Shown here one piece after another: positions 1-9,166 of a stretch of DNA of 53,118 nucleotides (within the stretch, counting starts at the first letter, position 1; each line of letters opens with the position of its first letter). The stretch is from Solobacterium sp. (lineage in GTDB: Bacteria; Bacillota_I; Bacilli_A; Erysipelotrichales; Erysipelotrichaceae): positions 1 to 53,118 of the forward strand of contig JAFRCE010000006.1 in NCBI GenBank assembly GCA_017404505.1, read 5' to 3'. A model generated the notes under the pieces. It worked only from the letters and a program-made list of their open reading frames with translations. It had not been told where the DNA came from and searched no databases. The translations under genes were made by a program, and so were the position numbers.

Positions 1-3
1 GAT

Positions 4-75
4 AAAAACCTCCTCTTATTCTTTCGTTGTAGTTTCGCAGACCACACACGAAATTATAAGCCAGGAGGCTTTTTT
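4..75 (-). other. Long imperfect hairpin, possible structured RNA or bidirectional terminator
   Basis: The segment folds almost end to end. Outer arms AAAAACCTCCT and AGGAGG-C-TTTTT pair, then CTTAT with ATAAG, then TTTCGT with ACGAAA, then a five-pair inner stem under a loop of about nine bases. The inner stem pairs better as RNA of the minus strand (a G-U replaces an A-C mismatch), and both ends carry A or T runs. It could be a terminator for a gene left of the window, an attenuator or leader of a minus-strand gene outside it, or a small palindromic repeat. No riboswitch family was recognised. Confidence 0.4.
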
Positions 76-104
76 CATTATCTCTCCGCTAAAGCTTATT
101 TGGA

Positions 105-127
105 CCCCCGGACTATCCGGGGGTTTT
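105..127 (+). terminator. Rho-independent terminator for a gene left of the window
   Basis: Perfect 8-bp stem CCCCCGGA / TCCGGGGG with a 3-nt loop followed by TTTT. It points to a plus-strand gene ending before the window begins. Confidence 0.7.
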
Positions 128-146
128 AATGGCTATGCCAATAAAG

Positions 147-173
147 AAAAGTGAGTTCAAAACTCACTTTTTT
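147..173. terminator. Bidirectional terminator downstream of folA
   Basis: Perfect 11-bp stem AAAAGTGAGTT / AACTCACTTTT, with T runs on the 3' side of either strand. It lies 20 bp past the folA stop codon and so ends the thyA-folA transcript. It may also back up the GC-rich terminator of the plus strand just upstream. Confidence 0.8.
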
Positions 174-192
174 GATGTTCAGAATAATTAAG

Positions 193-681
193 TTATCTGA
201 CCCTTTCGTATCTGTCGAAATGGAAGACCAGGCCTTCATATTCCTGATCCTCGCCCCGTTCGACACACTGCCATTCCGCGTCATCATCCAGATCGTCAAA
301 CCAGGTATCCGCTTCAAAGATACTTTCCACTTTGGTAATGATGGCGGTATCACATAAAGGAAGCAGCGTATGGTAAATGGAACCGCCGCCGATCACCACA
401 TAATCATCCGTGTTTTCCGGCAGGAATTCTTTCAGCTCGTGAACGCTGCGAACGATTTTCGCGCCTTCCACAGCAAAGTCGGTATTACGGGAAAAAATGA
501 TATTCTCCCGGTTCGGGAGCGGTTTGCCCTGCGGAAAAGTTTCCAGGGTTTTTCTTCCGTAGATAACGGTTTTTCCGGTTGTCAGCCGGCGGAAGTTCTT
601 CATGTCTTCGGGGATATGGACAAGCAGGTTTCCCTGATTGCCGATCGCCCAGTTTCTGTCTACTGCAGCAATTGCGATCAT
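193..681 (-). CDS. folA: Dihydrofolate reductase
   Basis: Cytoplasmic NADPH-dependent reduction of dihydrofolate to tetrahydrofolate, the target of trimethoprim. The 162-residue protein is normal length. It starts with the family pattern MIAIAAVDRNWAIGNQG, has the acidic substrate-binding residue in HIPEDMKNF, the cofactor motif TGKTVIYGRKTLETFP and the later VIGGGSIY. The start has a GAGG ribosome site inside the 10-bp gap after thyA. The pairing thyA-folA makes biochemical sense, because thymidylate synthase produces the dihydrofolate this enzyme recycles. The call is secure from motifs and context. Confidence 0.96.
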   Translation of the reverse strand: MIAIAAVDRNWAIGNQGNLLVHIPEDMKNFRRLTTGKTVIYGRKTLETFPQGKPLPNRENIIFSRNTDFAVEGAKIVRSVHELKEFLPENTDDYVVIGGGSIYHTLLPLCDTAIITKVESIFEADTWFDDLDDDAEWQCVERGEDQEYEGLVFHFDRYERVR

Positions 682-691
682 CTTCTTTACC

Positions 692-1672
692 TCACACAGC
701 TATTTCGATGTTGCGGATCTGTTCTCCGGCAACCTTGTAATCCTTCAGTGCGACACTGTCTTTTGTAAAACGGTAGAAGTCATGGATCTCGGGATCCAGC
801 CAGAAGGTCGGAGCCGGCTGCGGTGTTCTCTGAATCAGCTCTTCGATTGCCGGAATATGCCGCGGCGCGTAAATATGGGCGTTGGCATCGACATGAACGA
901 ACTCACCTGCTTCCATGTCACACACCTGAGCGATCATATGCTGCAAAACGGCATACTGGCATGTATTCCAGGCCCAGGCGGCCAGGACATCCTGCGATCT
1001 CTGATTGAGGATCATGTTCAGTGTCAGCCTGTCCTTGCCCTCTTCCTGACTGACGACGAAGGTCACGCTGTACGCACATGGCTGCAGATGCATTTCATCG
1101 AGATCTTCCGGATTCCAGATCGTTGTCATGATGCGGCGGCTGAACGGTGTGTTCTTCAGGTCATAGATCACTTTGTCAACCTGATCCAGATGCCACTTGC
1201 CGTTCTTCTTCACAGCCGCGACACGGCCTGTTTCCCTGTCACGGAAGATATCTTCGCCCTCTTCATTGACAGCGAATTCATAATATGCCGGGAAGGCATG
1301 CACCAGCCCTTCCTCGTTCACGTCCTTGCAGGCATGTTTGATGCCCATCTGATATCCGTATGCTTTGCCGATCGATCCGCTCTCATCAGCCCATTCGTCC
1401 CAGATATGCGGTCCGAGGTCGTTGATGTTGTTGCTTTTCTTCTGCCAGATCCACAGCACTTCATCCGTCGCGCTCTTGATGCCGGTTTTTCTGAGTGTCA
1501 GCATCGGGAATTCTTCTCTGAGATCGAAGCGGTTGATCTCGCAGAATTTCATGATCGTATAGGCAGGCGTTCCATCCGGCCAGTGCGGACGTACTTTCTG
1601 TCCTTCTGTCGATGTTCCGTTTTCCAGAATATCTTTGCACATTTTGATAAATTCGATATCCGCAATACTCAT
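692..1672 (-). CDS. thyA: Thymidylate synthase
   Basis: Converts dUMP and methylene-tetrahydrofolate to dTMP and dihydrofolate in the cytoplasm. The 326-residue protein carries the catalytic cysteine in HLQPCAYSVTF, the phosphate-binding NQRSQD and the nucleotide-binding HVDANAHIY. The QRSQD-x-n-W-N arrangement and the insert near residue 100-150 resemble the longer Bacillus/phage phi3T-type ThyA rather than the short E. coli form. An AAGAGGTG ribosome site precedes the ATG. First gene of a two-gene operon with folA; a TACAAT-like -10 sits about 30 bp upstream of the start, facing the divergent GH1 gene. Confidence 0.95.
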   Translation of the reverse strand: MSIADIEFIKMCKDILENGTSTEGQKVRPHWPDGTPAYTIMKFCEINRFDLREEFPMLTLRKTGIKSATDEVLWIWQKKSNNINDLGPHIWDEWADESGSIGKAYGYQMGIKHACKDVNEEGLVHAFPAYYEFAVNEEGEDIFRDRETGRVAAVKKNGKWHLDQVDKVIYDLKNTPFSRRIMTTIWNPEDLDEMHLQPCAYSVTFVVSQEEGKDRLTLNMILNQRSQDVLAAWAWNTCQYAVLQHMIAQVCDMEAGEFVHVDANAHIYAPRHIPAIEELIQRTPQPAPTFWLDPEIHDFYRFTKDSVALKDYKVAGEQIRNIEIAV

Positions 1673-1856
1673 AAAACACCTCTTGTTTCTTTTCCCTATT
1701 GTACAGAATTTTCATCGTGTTTGGTAAAAAACCACTTTCACCACAGCCTTACACAGAAGCTGAAAAACACCGGCTATCCGGATAACCGCAGACTTCATCT
1801 CTTTTCTTTCCCGCTGTTTTCAAAGATAATAAAAGTAACTAGAAAAGGACTGGTAA

Positions 1857-3350
<1,494 letters not shown>

Positions 3351-3362
3351 CACTCAAACCAG

Positions 3363-3392
3363 AAAACGGCTGACAGAGGTCAGTCGTTTTTT
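3363..3392 (+). terminator. Terminator after the GH1 gene
   Basis: 12-bp stem AAAACGGCTGAC / GTCAGTCGTTTT with one G-U pair, loop AGAG, then TT. It may also stop the AraC gene arriving from the other side. Confidence 0.8.
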
Positions 3393-3434
3393 GTTGCCTG
3401 TTTTCGCTGCTGAATCACAGACATGACATGTTTC

Positions 3435-4151
3435 TTAAATCTGCTGGGCTTTGCGGTATTCACCCGGTGTCTGTCCGGTTTTCTGGCGGAATACCTTTGT
3501 GAAATAACTCTGATCACAGAATCTCAGCAAAGCGGCGATCTGCGGGATGGAATACTTCTGTTCACACAGCAGCTGCCGGGCCGCTTTGATCCGCTCATTG
3601 ACGAGGTATTCCCGCATCGTCTGGCCGGTGCACGCTTTAAAAAGACGGCTCAGATGATACGGACTCAGACTGACTGCCGCGGCAATGTCGGCCGTCCCGA
3701 TTTCCTGTGTGACATGGGCGCTGATAAAATGCTTCGCCTTTTCAACATGCACGTTGCCGCTGTCCTGATGACGGGCGGCGTTTACCAGTTCGCACATCTG
3801 AAAAACAGAATCATTGATAATATCGGGAAGTTCGGAAACACTTCGGATCCGGCTGATCCGCCGCAGTGCTTCATCAGCAGCCGCATTGGCATCCGGCGGA
3901 TACACACCGCCCTGTATCGCCGCGATCATAAACGAATTGACGCTGCTGACTGCCAGATATTCCAGCTGCCGGCGAGTGTCTTTGGTGATACGGCCTTCCG
4001 GGAATGATTCGACCTGGATCAGGTCAGCCTTTTTCAGCGTTTCCATATCACCGTTCTGAACAGCATGGAACAGCGGATAGAAATGCCAGAAGGTCATATT
4101 CTGATAACTTTCTTCGGAATCCTGCAGTTTTTGATGAATGATATCCGGCAT
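3435..4151 (-). CDS. AraC-family transcriptional regulator of the deacylase cluster
   Basis: 238 residues. The C-terminal ~100 residues hold the two helix-turn-helix units: TADIAAAVSLSPYHLSRLFK and the second one ending YSIPQIAALLRFCDQSYFTKVF, then the family signature TGQTPGEYR. The N-terminal ~130 residues are helical and are not the usual cupin; ligand unknown. The ATG chosen gives MPDIIHQK, because AAGGAG stands exactly 9 nt upstream; an upstream TTG in frame would overlap that site. It is divergent from the four-gene deacylase cluster and is its obvious regulator. Repeats around its -10 box suggest autoregulation. Confidence 0.88.
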   Translation of the reverse strand: MPDIIHQKLQDSEESYQNMTFWHFYPLFHAVQNGDMETLKKADLIQVESFPEGRITKDTRRQLEYLAVSSVNSFMIAAIQGGVYPPDANAAADEALRRISRIRSVSELPDIINDSVFQMCELVNAARHQDSGNVHVEKAKHFISAHVTQEIGTADIAAAVSLSPYHLSRLFKACTGQTMREYLVNERIKAARQLLCEQKYSIPQIAALLRFCDQSYFTKVFRQKTGQTPGEYRKAQQI

Positions 4152-4167
4152 GACAGCAGTCTCCTTC

Positions 4168-4196
4168 AATACAGCAATTATACAACAAATACAGCA
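4168..4196 (-). promoter_or_regulatory. Candidate AraC operator: 9-bp direct repeats around the -10 box
   Basis: AATACAGCA occurs at 4168-4176 and again at 4188-4196, 20 bp apart (about two helical turns), as expected for the two half-sites of an AraC dimer. A perfect minus-strand TATAAT (4182-4177) lies between them, so binding would affect the regulator's own promoter. The divergent deacylase cluster has a TATACT -10 at 4229-4234 with no good -35, consistent with need for an activator. The repeat is seen; the binding is inferred. Confidence 0.5.
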
Positions 4197-4258
4197 GTAT
4201 TTTTATATATACGCAAACCATCTCTTACTATACTGAAACCAGATACAGGAGGATGATT

Positions 4259-5071
4259 ATGAGTAAAAAAGCGTTATTAATACCGGCTGCGGCAGCTCTT
4301 TCCCTTTATCTTGTCCGGCAGAGATTTCTTTCTGCTGAAATAGTCAAACGGGCAATGGCCGCCGGCAATGGCGAAATATATGATTACCGGCATCTGCCGA
4401 AACACGAACCGTCTGTGTTAAGCGGTAAAAAGATTCTCTTCCTGGGCAGCAGTGTCACCTTCGGCGCGGCTTCCGAAGGACAGTCTTTTGTGGAACTGTT
4501 TGAACAGCTTGACGGGGTGAATGCCATAAAAGAAGCGAAAAGCGGAACGACTCTTGTCGATCAGATTTCCTGGTCTGCCCTGCTGTTATTCGGCAACGGC
4601 TCCAGTTATATCACACGGCTGAAAAAACAGACAGCCGCTGACATTGACTGTGTCGTCTGTCAGCTGTCCACCAACGACGCGACGAAGAATCTGCCGCTGG
4701 GGGAAATCAGCGCTTCCCGTGAGCTTTCCTCCTTTGACACTTCGACCGTTACCGGAGCCATGGAATACATCATCCGTTTCAGCAAAGACCGATGGAACTG
4801 CCCGGTTGTTTTCTATACCGGTTCCTGTTACGACAGTGAACCGTACCTTGCCATGGTCCGCCGACTGTATGAACTGCAGCGGAAATGGCAGATCGGCATC
4901 ATCGATCTGTATACGGATGAAGAATTCAATCAGATCGATCCGGAAACGTATGACCTTTACATGTACGATCCCATCCATCCGACAAAAGCCGGCTATGCGC
5001 AATGGTGGATGCCGAAGATGGAGAAAGATCTGATCCGGATCCTGTCCGAACAGGGAGACAGCCATGTCTAA
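4259..5071 (+). CDS. SGNH/GDSL-family hydrolase, membrane-anchored candidate
   Basis: Probable serine esterase/deacylase. 270 residues with block I ILFLGSSVTFG (serine), block III as LSTND and block V DPIHPTKAGY (Asp-His pair), so the catalytic set is complete. The first 25 residues (KK then an Ala/Leu-rich hydrophobic stretch, then R) look like a signal anchor, so the enzyme may face outward. AGGAGG is 6 nt before this ATG; an in-frame ATG two codons earlier touches the ribosome site and is unlikely. First gene of a cluster of four putative deacylases, overlapping the next gene by 8 bp. Confidence 0.82.
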   Translation: MSKKALLIPAAAALSLYLVRQRFLSAEIVKRAMAAGNGEIYDYRHLPKHEPSVLSGKKILFLGSSVTFGAASEGQSFVELFEQLDGVNAIKEAKSGTTLVDQISWSALLLFGNGSSYITRLKKQTAADIDCVVCQLSTNDATKNLPLGEISASRELSSFDTSTVTGAMEYIIRFSKDRWNCPVVFYTGSCYDSEPYLAMVRRLYELQRKWQIGIIDLYTDEEFNQIDPETYDLYMYDPIHPTKAGYAQWWMPKMEKDLIRILSEQGDSHV

Positions 5072-5960
5072 ACTCGGTGTGCTGATCTGGCGCCATATAT
5101 TCGAATCCGGGGATGAAAAACGTCTGGCTCTGCAGTTGCAGGACACCGGTGACCTGCGTATCATCCGTGATCTTGCCTACATCAATGACGGTGATCCGGG
5201 ACATCTGTTTGATATCTATGAACTGCCCGGACTGCCGGACGACGCGCCGGTAATGATCAACATTCACGGCGGCGGTCTGTTTGCCGGCTATAAGGAAGTC
5301 AATGTCAATTTCAACTACGAATGGGCAAGAATGGGATACCGCACCGTCAGTCTGAGTTACCGGCGCATTCCCGAAACGACGCTGTGGCATCAGATCGATG
5401 ACGTGATGGCAGCCCTCCGCTTTCTGAAAGCGAACGCGGAAAAATATCATCTGAATCTGAATGCGTGTTTCCTGAGCGGTGACTCAGCCGGTGCTTTGCT
5501 GAGCGTGTTCGCCATGACACTGAACAGCAGTCCGAAGGTGCAGAATGAATTCGGTATTAGAGGACCGTCCATTCCCTTCCGGGCGGCCGGTCTTGTTTCC
5601 ATCATGCTGGATACCCAGCGGACGGATCTGGTGATGGCCATCCGCAATGTCGTATACGCACGAAAGGAAAAAGGAAAACCGTATATGAAGTATATTCTGG
5701 ATCCTTCCTTACTGCTTGAGGAAGGAGAATTCCCGCCGCTGTTTCTGACGACCAGCGAAGAAGACCTGATACAGAAAGACTCCCTGAAAATGAACCGCCT
5801 TCTCGACGCGAAAAGCATCCCTCATGAAATGATGAATTTTCGCAAAGGAACGGATCATGAGCTGGTTCATGTCTTTCCGGTCATGTATCCGATGTATCCC
5901 GAAAGCAAAGAAGTGTTCACCCGCATGAATGAATTCTTCCGGAGGCAGATCAATGTATAA
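5064..5960 (+). CDS. Alpha/beta hydrolase of the HSL/GDXG esterase type
   Basis: 298 residues, no signal peptide. It shows the oxyanion HGGG motif (NIHGGGLFAGYK), the nucleophile elbow GDSAG and a late catalytic histidine in a GTDHELVHVFPV context. Such enzymes hydrolyse short acyl or acetyl esters; substrate unknown. It overlaps the SGNH gene before it by 8 bp and the deacetylase after it by 8 bp, so the products are probably made together. A role in removing acetyl groups from imported or cell-surface carbohydrate is inferred from the company it keeps. Confidence 0.85.
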   Translation: MSKLGVLIWRHIFESGDEKRLALQLQDTGDLRIIRDLAYINDGDPGHLFDIYELPGLPDDAPVMINIHGGGLFAGYKEVNVNFNYEWARMGYRTVSLSYRRIPETTLWHQIDDVMAALRFLKANAEKYHLNLNACFLSGDSAGALLSVFAMTLNSSPKVQNEFGIRGPSIPFRAAGLVSIMLDTQRTDLVMAIRNVVYARKEKGKPYMKYILDPSLLLEEGEFPPLFLTTSEEDLIQKDSLKMNRLLDAKSIPHEMMNFRKGTDHELVHVFPVMYPMYPESKEVFTRMNEFFRRQINV

Positions 5961-6711
5961 AAAGTACTTCGCATGGAGTTTTGACGACGGTCTCGAGCAG
6001 GACAGAAAGATCGTAGAAATACTGAAGGAATATGGTCTTGGCGCGACGTTCCATCTGAATTCCGGAATGTTCGGGGATAAGACATACGAAGGCCGGATCG
6101 GCAATCTCGGCATGATCGAAAAGCCGGCTGACCGCTTCGATCCGGATGGCCGGCATCTGCTGAAATATGTTCCTCATTTCCGGCTCAGCCAGGAAGAAGC
6201 CGTGCAGCTGTATGACGGTTTTGAGATTGCCTCACATACCATGCATCATGTCAATCTGGCCCGATGTTCCGAAGAGGTCAAGCAGCGGGAAATCCGCGAA
6301 GACGTCAAAAATCTTTCGGCTGTCTTTCAGCAGGAAGTCACCGGCTTCGCCTACCCTTACGGCATCGGCGCAAAAAACAGCAAAGCAGCCCTGAAAGCCG
6401 CCGGTGTGACTTACGCCCGGCTGGCCGTTTCGCAGAAAGGCTTCCGGTTTCCAAAAGACCCGCTGGCCATGCCGCTCAGCTGCTGGCACATCTCGCCGCA
6501 TGCTTTTGAAAAACTGGATCAGTTCTTCAAAGCCGAACCGGAGCGTGACGATCTGTTCTTCCTGATGTTCGCTCACGGGTATGAATTTGACTTCAACACG
6601 AAAGACAGTAACTGGGACAAGTTCCGGCGCATCTGTGAGACGGTCGCATCTCACGAAGACGTCATCTCCTGCTCCATCAAAGATGCCATGCGCATGCATC
6701 AGGAGGACTGA
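5953..6711 (+). CDS. Polysaccharide deacetylase family (NodB homology) protein
   Basis: 252 residues from MYKKYFAWSFDDG, a start supported by GGAGG 9 nt upstream; the longer frame lacks a site. NodB motif 1 is SFDDG (catalytic base and metal Asp), motif 2 is SHTMHH (metal histidines), motif 3 AYPYG. Metal-dependent removal of N- or O-acetyl from carbohydrate is expected. It has no signal peptide, unlike typical peptidoglycan deacetylases, so it may act on an intracellular sugar or oligosaccharide. It sits in the middle of the deacylase operon, 3 bp before the next gene. Confidence 0.88.
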   Translation: MYKKYFAWSFDDGLEQDRKIVEILKEYGLGATFHLNSGMFGDKTYEGRIGNLGMIEKPADRFDPDGRHLLKYVPHFRLSQEEAVQLYDGFEIASHTMHHVNLARCSEEVKQREIREDVKNLSAVFQQEVTGFAYPYGIGAKNSKAALKAAGVTYARLAVSQKGFRFPKDPLAMPLSCWHISPHAFEKLDQFFKAEPERDDLFFLMFAHGYEFDFNTKDSNWDKFRRICETVASHEDVISCSIKDAMRMHQED

Positions 6712-6714
6712 CAG

Positions 6715-7848
6715 ATGGAAAAACAGTGGGCAATGATCTGGCATCAGGCCATGACACAGTCATTCCTCAACGGCAAGGCATTCGGCAAAAACAGGACAGC
6801 AGCTTTTCAGATCTGCTCGCCTTCTGACGGTGAACAGATCCGTCTTCGTTTCAGCAACCGCTTCGCGAAGTATCCCTATGAGATCGGCGCCGTGACAATC
6901 GTTTCGGAAGGCCGGCCGATGCCGGTTACCCTGAACGGCAGAAAAACCTTCTCCATCCCGCCCGTCGGCACGGTCTTCAGCGATCCTGTCTCCTTATCTT
7001 TTCATCCGGGTGACAGGCTGGAAATACGTCTGTATTACATAAATGAGATCCTCGATAACAACATGATCGAAGAAGAAGCAACCCTTCTGAACGGTGATCA
7101 GACAAAAGCAGCCGGACCGCTTCCCTTCCGCAAACCTCTGCTGGCCACAATGCTTGGTGCCTATGCGGGCATCCCGGCACTGGAAGCAGTCGAGATCCTC
7201 GCCATTGATCCGCCGCAGGCCATCGTCGCCTTCGGTGACAGTATCACGGCGATGAGCCGCTGGACAAAGCCTCTTGCACATCGGCTGGCGGAAACATATC
7301 CGGGTGAATATGCCCTGCTGAATTCCGGCATATCCGGCAACTGTCTGCTCATTGAGCGCGGCGGTATCTTCGGTCCTGTCTTCGGTGCTTCCGGCGTGAA
7401 CCGGTTCCGGCAGGACGTTCTCAGCATTCCCCGTCTGCATGCCGTCATTTTCGCACTTGGTGTCAATGACGTGGCTTCCATCTATGAAAAAGACGGTGCG
7501 GACATTACTCTCGACAACTTCCGCGATGCCGTCACCGATATGAGTCGGCAGCTTCATGAGCGCGGTGTGCGCGTCATCATCCAGACGATCACGCCCCGGC
7601 TGGGTGTTTCCCGGACGATGGGCAGATACACGGCGGAAATGGAACAGCTTCGCCTCGCCTTTAACAGCTGGATCCGCACGACAGACATCTTTGATTACGT
7701 TTTCGACGCGGAAGAAGCGGTAAGTGAAACGAAAACAGACGGACTGTATTTCGCGGAAGGTCTACACCAGGGTGACCGCCTGCATCCCAATGCGGACGGT
7801 GGCAGAAAACTCGCGGATGCATATGACCTTACCGCACTGACTGGCTGA
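6715..7848 (+). CDS. SGNH/GDSL hydrolase with N-terminal beta domain
   Basis: 377 residues. Residues 1-155 are beta-rich without motifs (jelly-roll-like); the catalytic part begins at IVAFGDSIT (block I), followed by NSGISGN (block II), FALGVNDV (block III) and GDRLHPNADG (block V). This two-domain layout resembles carbohydrate acetylesterases that clip acetyl groups from plant or host glycans. No signal peptide. Last gene of the AraC-linked cluster, followed by a strong terminator. Deacylase function is likely; substrate is unknown. Confidence 0.85.
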   Translation: MEKQWAMIWHQAMTQSFLNGKAFGKNRTAAFQICSPSDGEQIRLRFSNRFAKYPYEIGAVTIVSEGRPMPVTLNGRKTFSIPPVGTVFSDPVSLSFHPGDRLEIRLYYINEILDNNMIEEEATLLNGDQTKAAGPLPFRKPLLATMLGAYAGIPALEAVEILAIDPPQAIVAFGDSITAMSRWTKPLAHRLAETYPGEYALLNSGISGNCLLIERGGIFGPVFGASGVNRFRQDVLSIPRLHAVIFALGVNDVASIYEKDGADITLDNFRDAVTDMSRQLHERGVRVIIQTITPRLGVSRTMGRYTAEMEQLRLAFNSWIRTTDIFDYVFDAEEAVSETKTDGLYFAEGLHQGDRLHPNADGGRKLADAYDLTALTG

Positions 7849-7852
7849 TAAC

Positions 7853-7907
7853 AAAGGAGCCATTCCGTCTTCTGTACGGCATCCGAAGACGGCGGCCTCT
7901 TTTTTTC
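7853..7907 (+). terminator. Terminator of the deacylase operon
   Basis: Perfect 8-bp stem CCGTCTTC / GAAGACGG under a 12-nt loop, extended imperfectly outward and followed by CTCTTTTTTT. Confidence 0.75.
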
Positions 7908-7940
7908 TGCCGCGGAAAAACCATATCCTTCTGTCTGCTG

Positions 7941-7946
7941 TATAAT
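7941..7946 (+). promoter_or_regulatory. -10 box nine bases before the M50 gene ATG
   Basis: Perfect TATAAT. The next gene's ATG follows after 9 nt with no purine-rich ribosome site, so the transcript would have almost no leader. No good -35 was found. Confidence 0.45.
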
Positions 7947-7955
7947 GTTTCTGAA

Positions 7956-9107
7956 ATGACAAAGCGTTTATCGAACAAAAAGAATACAGCCGGTCAGTGG
8001 ATCGGCGTCATGATCTATATGATCACCGGAGCAGCCTGCGGCATCCTGATGCTGGAGAATCTGCGGCACTTTTCAGCTGCCGGATTTTCCTGGTATGCCT
8101 GCCTGCTGTTTTTTATCGGCGCGGCTCTGCTCATGTATTTCTGCATGATCCTGCAGATCATCATTCATGAAGCCGGCCATCTGCTTTTCGGCCTTCTGAC
8201 CGGCTACCGCTTCGTTTCCTTCCGTGTCTTCAGTTTCATGATCCTGAAGGAAGGCGGCCAGCTTCGTCTGCGGCATATGAATCTTGCCGGAACCGGCGGC
8301 CAGTGTCTGATGGCCCCGCCGGATATGAACGGCGGCGACTTTCCGGTCATGCTGTACAACTACGGCGGCGCAATACTGAATGTGATTTCCGCGCTGCTTT
8401 TTCTGCCGGCCGGTCTTATGCTTTCGGAAGGGTCCCTGCTACGGACATTTTTCCTGATCATGGCCGTTATCGGTATCGCTTTCGCGCTGATCAACGGCCT
8501 GCCGTTTCATATGGGACCGGTCAACAATGACGGATTGAACGCGATGGAACTCGCCCATGATCCACAGGCCCGGAAAGCCTTCTGGATCCAGATGAAAGTC
8601 AGTGAACAGACAGCCAGAGGAATCCGCACCAAAGACATGCCGGAAGAATGGTTTGCCGTGCCGGCGGATGAAGAACTGAAGAACGGTATCATCGCGGTGC
8701 CGGCCGTCTTTGCCTGCAGCCGTCTGATGGACGAGCACCGTTTTCCGGAGGCGGACGCGCTGATGGCACATCTGCTTGCCATGGAAACCGGCATCGTACC
8801 GCTCCATTGCGCGCTGCTGATCAACGACCGCATCTATGTGGAACTGATCGGTGAAAACCGGACGGACGTACTTCAGGAAATGCGGACGGAAGAATACAGA
8901 AAACTGATGCAGGCGATGAAAGACAATCCGGCTGTTCTGCGCACCGCATATGCCCATGCCCTGCTGGCAGAGAAGAATCACGCAAAAGCGGAAGAAATCA
9001 TCCGGCAGTTTGAAAAACAGGCCGAAGTGTATCCTTATCCTCAGGAGATCCTCTCAGAACGGGAACTGATGGATATCGCCGCTTCACGCGCGAAAATGGG
9101 AGTATAA
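7956..9107 (+). CDS. M50-like membrane metalloprotease family protein
   Basis: 383 residues. HEAGH at residues 71-75 sits in a transmembrane helix and is the zinc-binding motif of site-2-type (M50) proteases; a second signature, GPVNNDGLNAME near residue 190, supplies the third-ligand Asp in an N-x-x-D-G setting. About four to five membrane segments precede a ~170-residue soluble helical tail that may be repeat-like. Such proteases cut membrane-embedded substrates; no anti-sigma or signal partner is nearby, so the substrate is unknown. No ribosome site is visible; see the -10 box just upstream. DegV follows. Confidence 0.7.
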   Translation: MTKRLSNKKNTAGQWIGVMIYMITGAACGILMLENLRHFSAAGFSWYACLLFFIGAALLMYFCMILQIIIHEAGHLLFGLLTGYRFVSFRVFSFMILKEGGQLRLRHMNLAGTGGQCLMAPPDMNGGDFPVMLYNYGGAILNVISALLFLPAGLMLSEGSLLRTFFLIMAVIGIAFALINGLPFHMGPVNNDGLNAMELAHDPQARKAFWIQMKVSEQTARGIRTKDMPEEWFAVPADEELKNGIIAVPAVFACSRLMDEHRFPEADALMAHLLAMETGIVPLHCALLINDRIYVELIGENRTDVLQEMRTEEYRKLMQAMKDNPAVLRTAYAHALLAEKNHAKAEEIIRQFEKQAEVYPYPQEILSERELMDIAASRAKMGV

Positions 9108-9166
9108 TGAAACATGGTCATTCTGGATCGAACAGAATCCATACTTGCTTCAGGAGGAATCATATT

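Noticed and set aside
4253..4258. Earlier ATG for the first SGNH gene
   Set aside because: It directly abuts the AGGAGG sequence, leaving no spacing; the ATG at 4259 has ideal spacing.
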